DNA from: Clostridium chromiireducens
Lineage (GTDB): Bacteria; Bacillota; Clostridia; Clostridiales; Clostridiaceae
Length of the DNA: 64,000 nucleotides
Direction of reading: 5' to 3'
Assembly: GCF_002029255.1 (NCBI RefSeq)
Contig: NZ_MZGT01000015.1
Coordinates: forward strand, 21,362 to 85,361
The notes beneath the pieces are model-generated. The model was given only the letters and a program-made list of their open reading frames with translations, had not been told where the DNA came from and did not search any database. The position numbers and the translations under genes are program-made. Positions 51,221 to 60,536 of this stretch are shown piece after piece (positions within the stretch are counted from its first letter, which is position 1; the number at the start of each line of letters is the position of its first letter).

Positions 51221-52237
51221 TTAGAAATGAGTTTTTATTAATTCTATTATTTCATTATTTATTATGTCAGGTTCGAATTGATGTATAGGATGTCTAGAAT
51301 TCTTTACAACCATCTGTTTGCTATTAGTAGACCAATTCTTTAAATCTATCTGGCTATTTTCCCATTCAGGAATTGATAAAATACTATTCTCTGCAGTAAA
51401 TATTCTAAGTGGAATATCTCCTAATTTACCGTTATCCAATACTTTTTGTGCATTTAAACTTGCCATGTTACCTTCATCTACAATATTTTTGTTATACATG
51501 GTTTTAAGTGTCATTGCGGTATATAGATTTTTTAACTCATCTGGTAATAGCTTAAGATCGTTCTGACCTGATGTGATTTTCGAAGAATAACTTGTGTGGT
51601 AAAGTGCCAATCTAGCTATGCCAACTGATTTCAATAATTTATAATTAAAAACAGTACTATTGTTAAAGGCTAAGCTGTTTTTCAAATAGTATTCAGGGCT
51701 ACCGCCATCAATTAGTACGATACCTGAGACTTCATTTTTATGTAATTGCGCAAATCTTATTACTGATAATGATGCTAAGGAATGACCAACTAATATGTAG
51801 GGTGGCTTTTGCCCTGATTTTATGAGGGCTGTATACATTTCGTCTACAATTGAATCTATATCTCTTGGAACATCTGTTAATTCACTCCATCCATGGCCAG
51901 GCCTATCATAAACTGCTATTTTAGCATATTTTGAAATTTCATTATAAAGAGGATAGAAGTCTAAATAAGAGATTGGCTCATTTAAGCCACCGGTAAAAAC
52001 TACAGTGGCATTTCCTTCACCTTTGCTAAATATATTGATTTTATGGTTATTTATATCAATCATTTTTCCTATTGAGGAATATTCTTTTAAATCATTATAT
52101 TCTCCAATTTTTTCATAATAAAAACCAATTAATAAAGTAGCCGTTATTAAAAACAAGATAAGAAGTATAAATTTTCGTAATCTTTTCTTATTTTTTAATC
52201 TCAATTTACGTTTCCTTTCCATTCTACTTAAATACAT
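51221..52237 (-). CDS. Membrane-anchored alpha/beta hydrolase
   Basis: The 338-residue protein has a very basic N-terminus and one membrane helix (about 24-41, FILLILFLITATLLIGFYY), so the enzyme is anchored with its domain outside. The alpha/beta hydrolase part has AVYDRPGHGWSEL, the nucleophile elbow GHSLAS (Gly after Ser replaced by Ala), the acid region LIDGG/RIFTAE and the catalytic His in NSRHPIHQFEPD. The substrate is unknown; an esterase or lipase-like role is likely. I start at ATG 52237, seven bases after GGAGAG; the ATG at 52252 overlaps that site. Confidence 0.82.
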   Translation of the reverse strand: MYLSRMERKRKLRLKNKKRLRKFILLILFLITATLLIGFYYEKIGEYNDLKEYSSIGKMIDINNHKINIFSKGEGNATVVFTGGLNEPISYLDFYPLYNEISKYAKIAVYDRPGHGWSELTDVPRDIDSIVDEMYTALIKSGQKPPYILVGHSLASLSVIRFAQLHKNEVSGIVLIDGGSPEYYLKNSLAFNNSTVFNYKLLKSVGIARLALYHTSYSSKITSGQNDLKLLPDELKNLYTAMTLKTMYNKNIVDEGNMASLNAQKVLDNGKLGDIPLRIFTAENSILSIPEWENSQIDLKNWSTNSKQMVVKNSRHPIHQFEPDIINNEIIELIKTHF

Positions 52238-52755
52238 TTGCAAACTCTCCATTCAAATAATATTGTTATTTTTTGCTTCTTCATACTTTACATGTTCATA
52301 GAATAATACTCAGTCACCTTACCGTTTAAATTATATTACTATTATACCATATTATGTAAAATAACAATATTAAATTTTCAAAGAATATGCTCTTTATTTG
52401 TTACACTATATATTTAAATTACTTAATATTTAGAATTGAGTAATAAAAAAGTGTAAATTCAATTTAATGGGAACGGATTAGGGAGAGGAGTCTGTAAAAG
52501 AGATATATATCAGAAAAAAATTGTTATATTTAAATAGAGGATAATAGTTTAATAAAAAATTAGTGACTAAACCTCGTATATTAAAAATCTTAAGAAACAA
52601 TAGTAGAGTATTAAGCAGTTATGTAAAATGTAGGTTGTATTCTGTAAAATATAGGTTATTTTGTGTAAAAAATACTTAATAAATGATTTTAAGGAAGATT
52701 TGACATGTATAATTATGGTTGTAATTTCAACATCTATAATAGGGGAGGAAGAATA
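52238..52755. other. Intergenic region with phased repeats
   Basis: The 518 bases between divergent genes hold a triplet of TGTAAAA repeats at 21-base spacing just before the secreted phosphatase gene (separate entry). No gene is seen. Confidence 0.5.
52622..52670 (+). promoter_or_regulatory. Three phased TGTAAAA repeats
   Basis: TGTAAAA occurs at 52622, 52643 and 52664, exactly 21 bases apart (two helical turns). The first two copies extend to TGTAAAATRTAGGTTRT. It ends about 85 bases before the phosphatase start. Phased direct repeats of this kind are typical of response-regulator sites such as the Pho box, but the sequence is not the known Bacillus Pho box. Confidence 0.45.
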
Positions 52756-54267
52756 ATGATCAAATCTACTAAAAAATTAATAGTAACAATAATAACGGCA
52801 ACAATGTTAGTATCTACAAGTATTGGTGTTTTTGCAGCATCTAATGATGGGTGGACAGAAGCGCGTAAAACTGCTTCAGCATCAAATGGTCAGTGGGAGA
52901 AATGGTGTAATGAATGGGAAACCATAAAAAATAATCCTACACAAATATCATTAACACCTGGTAGAAATGAAAGCGAACTAAATTTTGCCTGGTATTCGAA
53001 AAGTACCGAACCTAAGCCAAGTATAAAAATATCTAAAAATAAAGATATGAGTAATGCAAAAGATCTATCTGTGAAAAGTGAAGCAGCGGTTAATGGGTAT
53101 ATATCTAATAAAGCGACAGCTACGGGCTTGGAAAAAAGTACAACATATTATTATAGCTATCAAATAAATGAAAAATGGACTAATGCAACACCGTATAGCA
53201 CAAAAAATACAGATAGTTTTAGCTTTATGTTTGTAGGCGATCCTCAAATAGGTTCTTCAAGCGAAAATGTAGTAACAGGAGAAGATAAAGAACAAGGACA
53301 AGACAATGCAGTTAGAAATGACAGTTTTAATTGGAATAATACTTTAAATACTGCATTAAAAGCGAATCCAAATATAAGTTTTGTTATTTCTGCGGGGGAT
53401 CAAATTCAATCAAGAGATAAGAAGGCTCCGAATAAGACTTATGACAAGAATGAAATTGAATATGCAGGATATCTAAGCCCAGAGGCTTTGAAATCAATTC
53501 CAGTAGCAACAACTATAGGAAATCACGATGCACCAAGTGGAAATTATTCATTCCATTTTAATAATCCCAACGCTTCTGAATTAGGAAAAACAGAAGCTGG
53601 TGGAGGATATTACTATTCATATGGTAATGCATTGTTTATTGTATTAAATACAAATAATTATAATATAGCAGAACATAAGCAATTAATTGAAAAGGCTGTA
53701 GCTGAAAATAAGAATGCCAAATGGAGAATAGTTACTATCCATCAAGATATATATGGATCAGGGGAACATTCAAATGAACCAGAAGTGGTTAATTTAAGAT
53801 ATAGTTTGATTCCAATTCTTGAAGAAAATCAAATAGATGTTGTATTAACAGGACATGATCATACTTACTCAAGATCCTTGATGCTAAAAGGTGGAAAAGA
53901 AGATAAAGCTAAAACAATTACTGAAGATGAATTTGAAAGCTATATTGAAGGAAAAACACCTATAGATAATAAATATAATCAATATTTAACATCAATTGAA
54001 GATAAAAATAGTACTAAGAGTAAAGCAGCAGATAATAATATAGTTGATCCTAAAGGAATATTATATATGACCGCAAACTCAAGTTCAGGAAGTAAATATT
54101 ATGATTTAGTTACAAAACAACAAGCTTATATAGCAGCTAGATGGCAGGAAGATATTCCAACATATTCTACTATTACTATTAACGATAAGACATTTTCTAT
54201 AGATACATTTAGAACAGATACTGGAGCAAAGATTGATAATACTTTTACAATCACTAAAACTAAGTAA
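52756..54267 (+). CDS. Secreted metallophosphoesterase (purple acid phosphatase-like)
   Basis: The 503-residue precursor has a signal peptide (KKLIVTIITATMLVSTSIGVFA, mature from about residue 30). A fibronectin-like N-terminal domain (about 50-150) is followed by a calcineurin-type phosphoesterase domain: MFVGDPQIG, AGDQIQS, IGNHDA, a His in VTIHQDIY, and TGHDHTYSRS. All five metal-site blocks are present, with the order of purple acid phosphatases. The final part (about 390-503) contains a Ser/Lys-rich loop. It probably releases phosphate outside the cell. The start is ATG 52756 behind GGGGAGG; the ATG at 52705 has no site. A terminator follows. Confidence 0.9.
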   Translation: MIKSTKKLIVTIITATMLVSTSIGVFAASNDGWTEARKTASASNGQWEKWCNEWETIKNNPTQISLTPGRNESELNFAWYSKSTEPKPSIKISKNKDMSNAKDLSVKSEAAVNGYISNKATATGLEKSTTYYYSYQINEKWTNATPYSTKNTDSFSFMFVGDPQIGSSSENVVTGEDKEQGQDNAVRNDSFNWNNTLNTALKANPNISFVISAGDQIQSRDKKAPNKTYDKNEIEYAGYLSPEALKSIPVATTIGNHDAPSGNYSFHFNNPNASELGKTEAGGGYYYSYGNALFIVLNTNNYNIAEHKQLIEKAVAENKNAKWRIVTIHQDIYGSGEHSNEPEVVNLRYSLIPILEENQIDVVLTGHDHTYSRSLMLKGGKEDKAKTITEDEFESYIEGKTPIDNKYNQYLTSIEDKNSTKSKAADNNIVDPKGILYMTANSSSGSKYYDLVTKQQAYIAARWQEDIPTYSTITINDKTFSIDTFRTDTGAKIDNTFTITKTK

Positions 54268-54288
54268 GGTATGAAATAATGTCAACAG

Positions 54289-54310
54289 AAGTAGGTATAA
54301 ACCTACTTTT
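54289..54310 (+). terminator. Terminator after phosphatase gene
   Basis: AAGTAGGT pairs with ACCTACTT around ATAA, followed by a short T-rich tail. Confidence 0.65.
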
Positions 54311-54390
54311 GTGCTTTTGGTGTTATAGATAGCTAACATATAACTTAGAATTAATGATAACCTATTGAAATCATAAATTGGAGGAGTAGG

Positions 54391-55566
54391 ATGTTTTCAG
54401 AATTGTTTATAGATAAAAGAGTTAATATTAGAAGAGGAATTATATTGATACTTGCCATAGCTTTTTTCATTTTTTTGTATTTTTTCAATCAGGTCGACAA
54501 GGCACAGCTGGTTAATAGGCAGGGAACTTCTTTTGAAAAAGCAGTGGTTGAAGAGGTTTTGAATAATACTAATATTCAAAGTGATGGAAAAAATGTAGGC
54601 AAGCAAATTGTGAGGGTAAGGATGCTGAGTGGAGAGTATAAAGGTAAAGTTTTAGAGGCAACAAGTTTTTCAGGATACCTTTATGGTGCAGCATGTAAGG
54701 TCAATATGAATGTTATTATATCTTTAAGTAAAAGCGGAGAAGACTATGTTGCCTCGGTTTATAGTTATTATAGAGAACCAATAATATATGGATTTGTTTT
54801 TGTATTTATCTTAGTTCTTTGGTTAATAGGAGGTAAAAAGGGTTTTAATTCAGCTTTAGGATTAATTTTTACATTTATTTGTATAATATTTTTATTTATT
54901 CCTATGATATATAAAGGGTACTCGCCATTTTTATCTGCAGTTATTATTGTCATATTAACTACTATTGTTACTATGTATCTAATTGGTGGATTAACGAAAA
55001 AATCAATATCTTCAATGTTGGGTACGATAATTGGAGTAATTATTGCTGGTCTTTGTGCAGCAGGATTCGGATACTTTGCAAAAATATCAGGATATAATGT
55101 TGCAGAAATAGAAGAGTTAGTTTTTATTTCAAATAATACAAATATGCAGATTGGGGGACTTTTATTTGCGGGGATACTTATAGCATCATTAGGAGCAGTT
55201 ATGGATGTTGCAATATCTATTGCTTCAACAATAAATGAAATTTATGAGCAAAACAAAAATATAAGCAGACGTGAACTCATTAACTCAGGAATAAATGTTG
55301 GAAGAGATATGATGGGGACTATGTCAAATACATTAATATTAGCATTTACAGGAGGAGCAATTAATACCTTAATTTTATCATACTCTTACAGCATGAATTA
55401 TAATCAAATTATTAACATGTATTCAATTGGAATAGAAATAATGCAAGGGTTATCGGGAAGCATTGCGGTAATTTTAACAGTGCCATTAGTCTCAATTATA
55501 ACATCTACAATGTTAACTTATAAGAAGTATATAAAAGAATATAGTAAAGAAGTAAACTTTTTCTAA
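54391..55566 (+). CDS. YibE/F-family membrane protein
   Basis: The 391-residue membrane protein has one N-terminal helix (about 12-30), an external domain (about 35-125) and about seven helices. It has the YibE/F segments GGKKGFNSALGLIFTF and LGAVMDVAISIASTINEI (about 271-288) and GRDMMGTMSNTLILAF. Function in the family is not settled; a transporter role has been suggested. GGAGGAG precedes the ATG. The CNNM/CorC gene follows after 71 bases. Confidence 0.9.
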   Translation: MFSELFIDKRVNIRRGIILILAIAFFIFLYFFNQVDKAQLVNRQGTSFEKAVVEEVLNNTNIQSDGKNVGKQIVRVRMLSGEYKGKVLEATSFSGYLYGAACKVNMNVIISLSKSGEDYVASVYSYYREPIIYGFVFVFILVLWLIGGKKGFNSALGLIFTFICIIFLFIPMIYKGYSPFLSAVIIVILTTIVTMYLIGGLTKKSISSMLGTIIGVIIAGLCAAGFGYFAKISGYNVAEIEELVFISNNTNMQIGGLLFAGILIASLGAVMDVAISIASTINEIYEQNKNISRRELINSGINVGRDMMGTMSNTLILAFTGGAINTLILSYSYSMNYNQIINMYSIGIEIMQGLSGSIAVILTVPLVSIITSTMLTYKKYIKEYSKEVNFF

Positions 55567-55637
55567 AACTTTACTCCATATGCTCTTTATGATATGATTA
55601 TTGTAAAACTTTACTAATTTTGGAGGAAGTATTAATT

Positions 55638-56957
55638 ATGGAATTAGACCCTGAACAGACGAATATAACGTCTCAATTAATATTAATAGTTATCTTGACC
55701 TTAATTAATGCATTTTTTGCATCAGCAGAGATGGCTATAGTGTCATTAAATAAAAATAAACTAAAATTACTTGAAGAACAAGGAAATAAAAAAGCGAAAC
55801 TTTTAATAAAGCTTATGGATGAGCCAACAAAGTTCTTATCAACTATTCAAGTAGGAATAACTCTTGCAGGGTTCTTTAGTAGTGCTTCCGCAGCTACTGG
55901 AATATCAGAAGATTTAGCAAGATATTTAAACAAAATTAATGTTCCATATAGTCAGCAACTTGCTTTAGTGATAGTAACAATCGTATTATCTTACATAACA
56001 TTGGTATTTGGCGAGTTATTTCCAAAAAGAATAGCACTAAAAAAATCTGAAGCGATTGCAATGTTTTCTGTAAAGCCAATAATGTATGTGTCTAAGATTG
56101 CAGTACCTTTTGTAAAGCTGCTTTCAGCATCAACTAATATATTGGTTAAAATAGTTGGGCTTGATAAAGAAAATTTAGATGAAAAAGTATCAAAAGAAGA
56201 AATTAAGTCATATGTTGAAGTTGGGCGGGAACATGGAGTTATAAATGAGACTGAAACAGAAATGATAAACAGCATATTTGAATTTGATGATAAATTAGCG
56301 GATGAAGTAATGACACCAAGAACAGAAGTTTATATGATTGATATAGAAACTCCATTAAATGAATATTTAGATGAGTTAATAGAAGAAAGATATTCAAGAA
56401 TTCCTGTATATGAAGGTAGTATAGATAATATTATTGGTATTCTTTATATGAAAGATCTTCTTGTTGAAGCAAGAAAGCACGGCTTTGAAAATGTAAACAT
56501 TAGAAATATACTTCATCCACCGTATTTTGTTCCAGAAAATAAAAACATTGATAAGTTATTTAAAGAATTACAGGCGTACAAAAAACATATGGCAATATTA
56601 ATAGATGAATATGGAGGGTTCTCCGGGATAGTGTCTATTGAAGATTTAATTGAGGAAGTTATGGGTAATATAGATGATGAATATGATGAAGATGAACCTG
56701 CTATAAAAGCTATAGATAAAAACACTTTTATAGTGCCAGGGATGCTGTCAATTGATGATTTTAACGAATATTTTAATGTATATATTGAAAGTGAAAATTA
56801 TGACACAATGGGTGGATTTATTATTGAAACTATCGGTCGTATTCCCAAAAGCACAGATGAAAAAGATATAGAATATAATAATTTGATTTTTAAAATAGAA
56901 GAAATAAGGGAAAATAGAATTGAAAAAATAAAGCTTTATATTCAAAGTGAAGATTAA
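55638..56957 (+). CDS. CNNM/CorC-type hemolysin-family transporter
   Basis: The 439-residue protein has a DUF21/CNNM membrane domain with about four helices (1-190), two CBS domains (about 200-330, VMTPRTEVYMID and IIGILYMKDLL) and a C-terminal CorC_HlyC domain (about 345-435, with FIVPGMLSIDDFNEYFNV). CNNM/CorC proteins move Mg2+ (Na+-coupled) or Co2+ out of the cell. The start is ATG 55638 behind GGAGG; the TTG at 55620 overlaps that site. It ends with a hairpin terminator. Confidence 0.92.
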   Translation: MELDPEQTNITSQLILIVILTLINAFFASAEMAIVSLNKNKLKLLEEQGNKKAKLLIKLMDEPTKFLSTIQVGITLAGFFSSASAATGISEDLARYLNKINVPYSQQLALVIVTIVLSYITLVFGELFPKRIALKKSEAIAMFSVKPIMYVSKIAVPFVKLLSASTNILVKIVGLDKENLDEKVSKEEIKSYVEVGREHGVINETETEMINSIFEFDDKLADEVMTPRTEVYMIDIETPLNEYLDELIEERYSRIPVYEGSIDNIIGILYMKDLLVEARKHGFENVNIRNILHPPYFVPENKNIDKLFKELQAYKKHMAILIDEYGGFSGIVSIEDLIEEVMGNIDDEYDEDEPAIKAIDKNTFIVPGMLSIDDFNEYFNVYIESENYDTMGGFIIETIGRIPKSTDEKDIEYNNLIFKIEEIRENRIEKIKLYIQSED

Positions 56958-56963
56958 ATCATA

Positions 56964-57005
56964 AAAATAGAGACAGTAAGAAATTAATAATACTATCTCT
57001 ATTTT
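56964..57005 (+). terminator. Terminator after CNNM/CorC gene
   Basis: AAAATAGAGACAGTA pairs with TACTATCTCTATTTT (one mismatch) around a 12-base loop. Confidence 0.75.
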
Positions 57006-57062
57006 AATTATGATTTATTTTATTAGATAAAGATACATCAAATTCTTGAAGGGTGGATTAAT

Positions 57063-57296
57063 ATGACAAGTAAAGAGATAGAATTTATTGATATAACTAA
57101 TCATGAGTATGAAGCATTAGTTAAAATGCAAATGGAAGCATATAAGAAGATTGTGAATTTCTGTAGAGAAAATATAAGTAACTCAGAAAAAGTGCAGATT
57201 ATAGATAAAAATATATCCCAAATAGAAAAAGAAACAATAGAGAAACTTGAAGAAATGAGAGCTTACAATAAAATATTTATAGAAACAGTTAAATAG
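57063..57296 (+). CDS. Small coiled-coil hypothetical protein
   Basis: A 77-residue acidic protein, helical throughout, probably a coiled coil (residues 20-75: ISQIEKETIEKLEEMRAYN). GGGTGG lies before the ATG. Its stop nearly touches the stop of the convergent GNAT gene. No family is recognised. Confidence 0.6.
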   Translation: MTSKEIEFIDITNHEYEALVKMQMEAYKKIVNFCRENISNSEKVQIIDKNISQIEKETIEKLEEMRAYNKIFIETVK

Positions 57297-57300
57297 TACA

Positions 57301-57750
57301 TTATATTATATTCTTTTCAAAGCAAATAGCTTCGAAATTATCAATATATTTACCGTAGTTGGCGATACGATGATAGCCGTTCTTTTCATAAAATAAAACA
57401 GCTTGTTTGTTTATTAATCGAGTTTCAAGCCAAAGAGCGGAGTAGCCAAGTTCTTTGGCTTGTATCTCGAGATGATGCAAGATTTCAGTTCCTACACCAA
57501 GTCCTCTAGTTTTTGCATACATTCTTTTAACTTCAGCAATATTCTCATTAATAGGTCTTATTGCTCCACAACCAACGGGTTCTTCATTTTTGTCATAAGC
57601 TACTACGAATAAAGAACGCGGAACACAAACATCGTTTAGATTAAATGAACTTTTTCCACTGTTACCCGTTATATATTCTAATTCATTTGATAATTCATCC
57701 ATTAATGAAAGGGCATCAGGTCCGTTAGGGTTTTTTGAAATGATTTTCAT
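57301..57750 (-). CDS. GNAT-family N-acetyltransferase
   Basis: The 149-residue enzyme has the GNAT fold with the central GCGAIRPINENIAEVKRMYAKTRGLGVGTEILHHLE: strand 4 followed by the acetyl-CoA loop RGLGVG (about 89-94). The C-terminal LWLETRLINKQAVLFYEKNGYHRI is the typical strand 5/helix 4. The substrate is unknown. GGAGG lies before the ATG. The gap to the DJ-1-like gene upstream is 43 bases on the same strand, so they may share a transcript. Confidence 0.88.
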   Translation of the reverse strand: MKIISKNPNGPDALSLMDELSNELEYITGNSGKSSFNLNDVCVPRSLFVVAYDKNEEPVGCGAIRPINENIAEVKRMYAKTRGLGVGTEILHHLEIQAKELGYSALWLETRLINKQAVLFYEKNGYHRIANYGKYIDNFEAICFEKNII

Positions 57751-57793
57751 AGTTATTCCTCCACTGATATAGAATGATAATTATAATAGCAAA

Positions 57794-58387
57794 TTATATT
57801 AGTAACTCCGTTGAACCTTTAATATTTTTGCTGAATTCATTCTTTTCCTTCTGGCTTTCAAAAAGATTAAACCAATCACATATTTCTATTGAAAAGTCAA
57901 CAAATGCTATTCCTTGAGCAGTTATAATATTTCTATCTCTTACAACTCGTTCGGAAACAAAATTTTCTCTTGGAAAAGGATCTTTTTCTCCAAATACTTC
58001 TATGTGTTTTTGAGTCCATTCGACAACAGGGGAGGTATACTTAACATCATTTAAAACACCTGCCTTTGCCAAAAAAACTGTTCCTGCTCCACATATAGCA
58101 CCAATTAACTTACCTTTTGAATTTAAATTATTAATCAATTCAATTAACTCCGGTCTTGTTTCGCCATACCATCCACCTGTAATTATTAAGCCGTCTACAT
58201 CTTCATTTAAGATTTCATTAACTAGTTTCGATGGTTTATATAAAATACCAGAGTGACTTTTTATAATTTTATTTTCATATGCAATTGTAATTATTTCTTT
58301 ACCAGCATCTGCGCCTAACAAATGACTGATAAATGTTATTTCATAATCTGTCATTCCATCAAAAATAAATACTAATATTTTACCCAT
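57794..58387 (-). CDS. DJ-1/PfpI-family protein
   Basis: The 197-residue protein has the DJ-1/PfpI fold: ILVFIFDGMTDYEITF at the start, DGLIITGGWYGE and the nucleophile elbow GAICGAG with C99. The acid is probably E17 in the DYEITF segment. Members include glyoxalase III-like deglycases, chaperones and AraC-type sensor domains. This one is short and single-domain. The start is uncertain: ATG 58387 (MGKILVF) is preferred by family alignment, and ATG 58399 is possible. Neither has a strong ribosome binding site. Confidence 0.82.
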   Translation of the reverse strand: MGKILVFIFDGMTDYEITFISHLLGADAGKEIITIAYENKIIKSHSGILYKPSKLVNEILNEDVDGLIITGGWYGETRPELIELINNLNSKGKLIGAICGAGTVFLAKAGVLNDVKYTSPVVEWTQKHIEVFGEKDPFPRENFVSERVVRDRNIITAQGIAFVDFSIEICDWFNLFESQKEKNEFSKNIKGSTELLI

Positions 58388-58540
58388 GTAATCATCCATT
58401 CTTTTATAATTTTCTATTATAAACCAATTATAGCATATATTATAAATATACATTGGTTATTAATTTAAATATTTTTTAAAGAAACACAGGTCTAAATTTA
58501 AATGTTTTACAATTTAAATACTTGGTTTAATAAATAAACT

Positions 58541-58568
58541 AAAAAGGACTTCACTTACGAAGCCCTTT
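58541..58568 (-). terminator. Terminator of nitroreductase operon
   Basis: On the minus strand AAAGGGCTTC and GAAGTCCTTT form a 10-bp stem (one wobble) with loop GTAAGT, followed by TTT/TT. It lies just after the decayed nitroreductase end. Confidence 0.8.
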
Positions 58569-58576
58569 ATAAATTT

Positions 58577-58755
58577 CTACTTTTCATGGAATGTAACATC
58601 TAATGCATTTCTATCTGTTAGTCTATTAAAGTTATGTTCAGGATATCCTACCATTACGACTCCTGTTATTTTCTTGCCTTCTGGGACTTTAAAAATTTCA
58701 AGGTATGCTAGAGAAAGGATAGAATTTTCTCTTCCAAAGGGGAAACTCTTATCAT
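58577..58755 (-). pseudogene. C-terminal remnant of a nitroreductase
   Basis: One minus-strand frame reads PFGRENSILSLAYLEIFKV and then VVMVGYPEHNFNRLTDRNALDV before a TAG at 58577-58579. This is the typical nitroreductase C-terminal region (VVMVGYP). It has no start codon, begins right after the stop of the intact nitroreductase gene, and lies before the operon terminator. It looks like the tail of a lost second nitroreductase gene, or of a recombination with one. Confidence 0.65.
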
Positions 58756-59495
58756 TATTTAGATTTTAAGCCTTGTTTAGCAACAGCATCTTTAACCTTA
58801 GGATAATAGACCGATTGATAAATTCTTGAAGTTAAAGTACTCCAATTTGTTTCTTGTTCAGATCTTCCAATATCCTTTAGATATTTATTCATTTCCTCAT
58901 CATAATCATTAATTGAAGCTTCAACAACCTTTGTGTCATAACTTTCTTCATGTTTGAAACTATCAAAAGGAACCCTTGGTTTTTTATGAGATTTATCAGC
59001 GGGATATCCAACTACTAAACCTACCATTGGAAAAGTATATTTAGGTAATCCTAATAGTTCTATAACTTCTTCTGGATTTTTTCTAATCCCACCAATAGGC
59101 ACTGTGCCAAGTCCAAGAGATTCAGCTGCAACAACAGAAGCCCCTAAAGCAATTCCAACATCAACCGAACCAGCTAGAATGCCTTCGATATCTTCATGAA
59201 TTACTTGCTTTAAGCCTGTTTTTTCACCGGCAAGATAAGTTCTATAAAAATCCATTACAAAAACTAGAAACACAGGAGCTTTTGCTACATATTCTTGATT
59301 GCCTACAAGCTCAGCTAATTTTTCTTTCTTCTTTTTGTCTCTTACAACAATAACTGAAGCTTGTTGTCCGTTTATTGAATTAGGCATAGCTTGAGCACTT
59401 TTTATAATGTCATCTATTAATTCATTAGGAACATCTTTATCTAAATATTGTCGTATTGATCTATGATCTTTTATTATATCTATTGTATTATTCAT
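58755..59495 (-). CDS. Nitroreductase family (FMN) protein, NfsA/Frp-type
   Basis: The 246-residue FMN enzyme has the nitroreductase pattern: HRSIRQYLDKDVPNELIDDIIKSAQAMPNS at the start, NGQQASVIVVRD, DVGIALGASVVAAESLGLGTVPIGGIR (about 111-137) and VGLVVGYPAD. The length and C-terminal extension match the NfsA/Frp group that reduces nitro- and quinone-type compounds with NADPH. GAAGG precedes the ATG. It is the second gene of an operon with the MBL-fold enzyme, under the promoter at 60407-60435. Confidence 0.88.
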   Translation of the reverse strand: MNNTIDIIKDHRSIRQYLDKDVPNELIDDIIKSAQAMPNSINGQQASVIVVRDKKKKEKLAELVGNQEYVAKAPVFLVFVMDFYRTYLAGEKTGLKQVIHEDIEGILAGSVDVGIALGASVVAAESLGLGTVPIGGIRKNPEEVIELLGLPKYTFPMVGLVVGYPADKSHKKPRVPFDSFKHEESYDTKVVEASINDYDEEMNKYLKDIGRSEQETNWSTLTSRIYQSVYYPKVKDAVAKQGLKSK

Positions 59496-59559
59496 AATTA
59501 ATCACCTTCCTAAATTATTTTTTATGATATATTAATTGAGTAAAAAGTAAATTATATTT

Positions 59560-60309
59560 TTATAATTTCATAATAGAATTATTTTTTAATGAAGCTAAAC
59601 CTTCAGGAGTATGAGTGCTTAAATAAATTGTGTCATTTTCTTTAATAAAAGTTCTAACTTTTTCTAATGTTTGCTTCGCTAAGTCTTTATCTTCAAAAAC
59701 TACGGATAGCTGATTTTGTCTTAGGGCTTCATCTGTGTAAGTTACGTCACCGTGAATCATATAATTTACTCCATTATCTTCAACAACAACTAAAGAATTA
59801 CCAGTAGTATGCCCATAGGCTGGCAGCATTATAATATTCTCGCTTATAATTTGGCTTTCAGCAAAATTTTTATATTGACCATCAGTAAAATCAACTTTAA
59901 TTATATTTTTACCATTTATATTCATAGCATCAGCTTCCATGTGTGAAATATATACTTGTGCATGATCAAATAATCTTAATTCACCAGCATGATCAGGGTG
60001 TTTATGAGTTAAAATGATTTTATTAATATCTTTTGGCTCATAGCCTATATTTTTTAATGCTTCTGTAAAGTTTGCAACTTTTTCTCCCATAAACATAGAT
60101 TGTTCTGGTTTATCTTCAAAATCAGGTGTTTCAATAGGTAGTCCTGTATCTACTAAGATAACTTCTTTCCCTGTATCGACTAGATAGTTTTGTAAACTTG
60201 CAGGATATTCTTTATTAGGATTAATTTTTTCTTTTTCAAGAGATCCTCCTAAAGCAAATGATTCTTTCATTCTTCCGTTTTTATAGAATTCTAAAGCTAA
60301 AATTTTCAT
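59560..60309 (-). CDS. MBL-fold metallohydrolase (lactonase-like)
   Basis: The 249-residue enzyme has the metallo-beta-lactamase metal motif THKHPDHAG (HxHxDH, about 101-109), H in YGHTTGNS, the bridging Asp in HGDVTY and the final His in STHTPEG. The order and length fit the AttM/AiiA-type lactonase and related hydrolases (LLVDTGxP start). Lactone hydrolysis is possible but other ester substrates are as likely. ATG 60309 follows GGAGG; the TTG at 60324 overlaps that site. The nitroreductase gene follows 64 bases later. Confidence 0.85.
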   Translation of the reverse strand: MKILALEFYKNGRMKESFALGGSLEKEKINPNKEYPASLQNYLVDTGKEVILVDTGLPIETPDFEDKPEQSMFMGEKVANFTEALKNIGYEPKDINKIILTHKHPDHAGELRLFDHAQVYISHMEADAMNINGKNIIKVDFTDGQYKNFAESQIISENIIMLPAYGHTTGNSLVVVEDNGVNYMIHGDVTYTDEALRQNQLSVVFEDKDLAKQTLEKVRTFIKENDTIYLSTHTPEGLASLKNNSIMKL

Positions 60310-60336
60310 AACAAATTCCTCCAATATATTATTAAT

Positions 60337-60352
60337 TTAACTACTTAGTTAA
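60337..60352. promoter_or_regulatory. 16-bp palindromic operator candidate
   Basis: TTAACTA-CT-TAGTTAA has perfect 7-bp arms. It lies in the 5' leader, between the promoter and the start of the MBL gene. MarR- or HxlR-type regulators bind such sites. No regulator gene is adjacent. Confidence 0.5.
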
Positions 60353-60406
60353 TTTGTTGTAGCTTGTGCGGGTTGATTAATTTACAATCCTGATTGGCAT
60401 AATAAA

Positions 60407-60435
60407 ATTATATCGAACTCAATTTAATTTGTCAA
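60407..60435 (-). promoter_or_regulatory. Perfect consensus promoter of MBL-nitroreductase operon
   Basis: On the minus strand TTGACA (60435-60430), a 17-base spacer and TATAAT (60412-60407) match the housekeeping consensus exactly. The strength suggests that a repressor keeps it closed. Confidence 0.85.
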
Positions 60436-60503
60436 TTGTTATTTATGAAATAGTGGTGGAGTATAGATCCTGTTCTAGATGATATTTATGGAATAAATAT
60501 ATA

Positions 60504-60536
60504 AAATAAGTAGGCTTAAAAAAGTAAAAGCCTACT
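60504..60536 (-). terminator. Terminator of Na+/H+ antiporter gene
   Basis: On the minus strand AGTAGGCTT pairs with AAGCCTACT, followed by TATTTTAT. The stem overlaps the stop codon of the gene. Confidence 0.75.
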
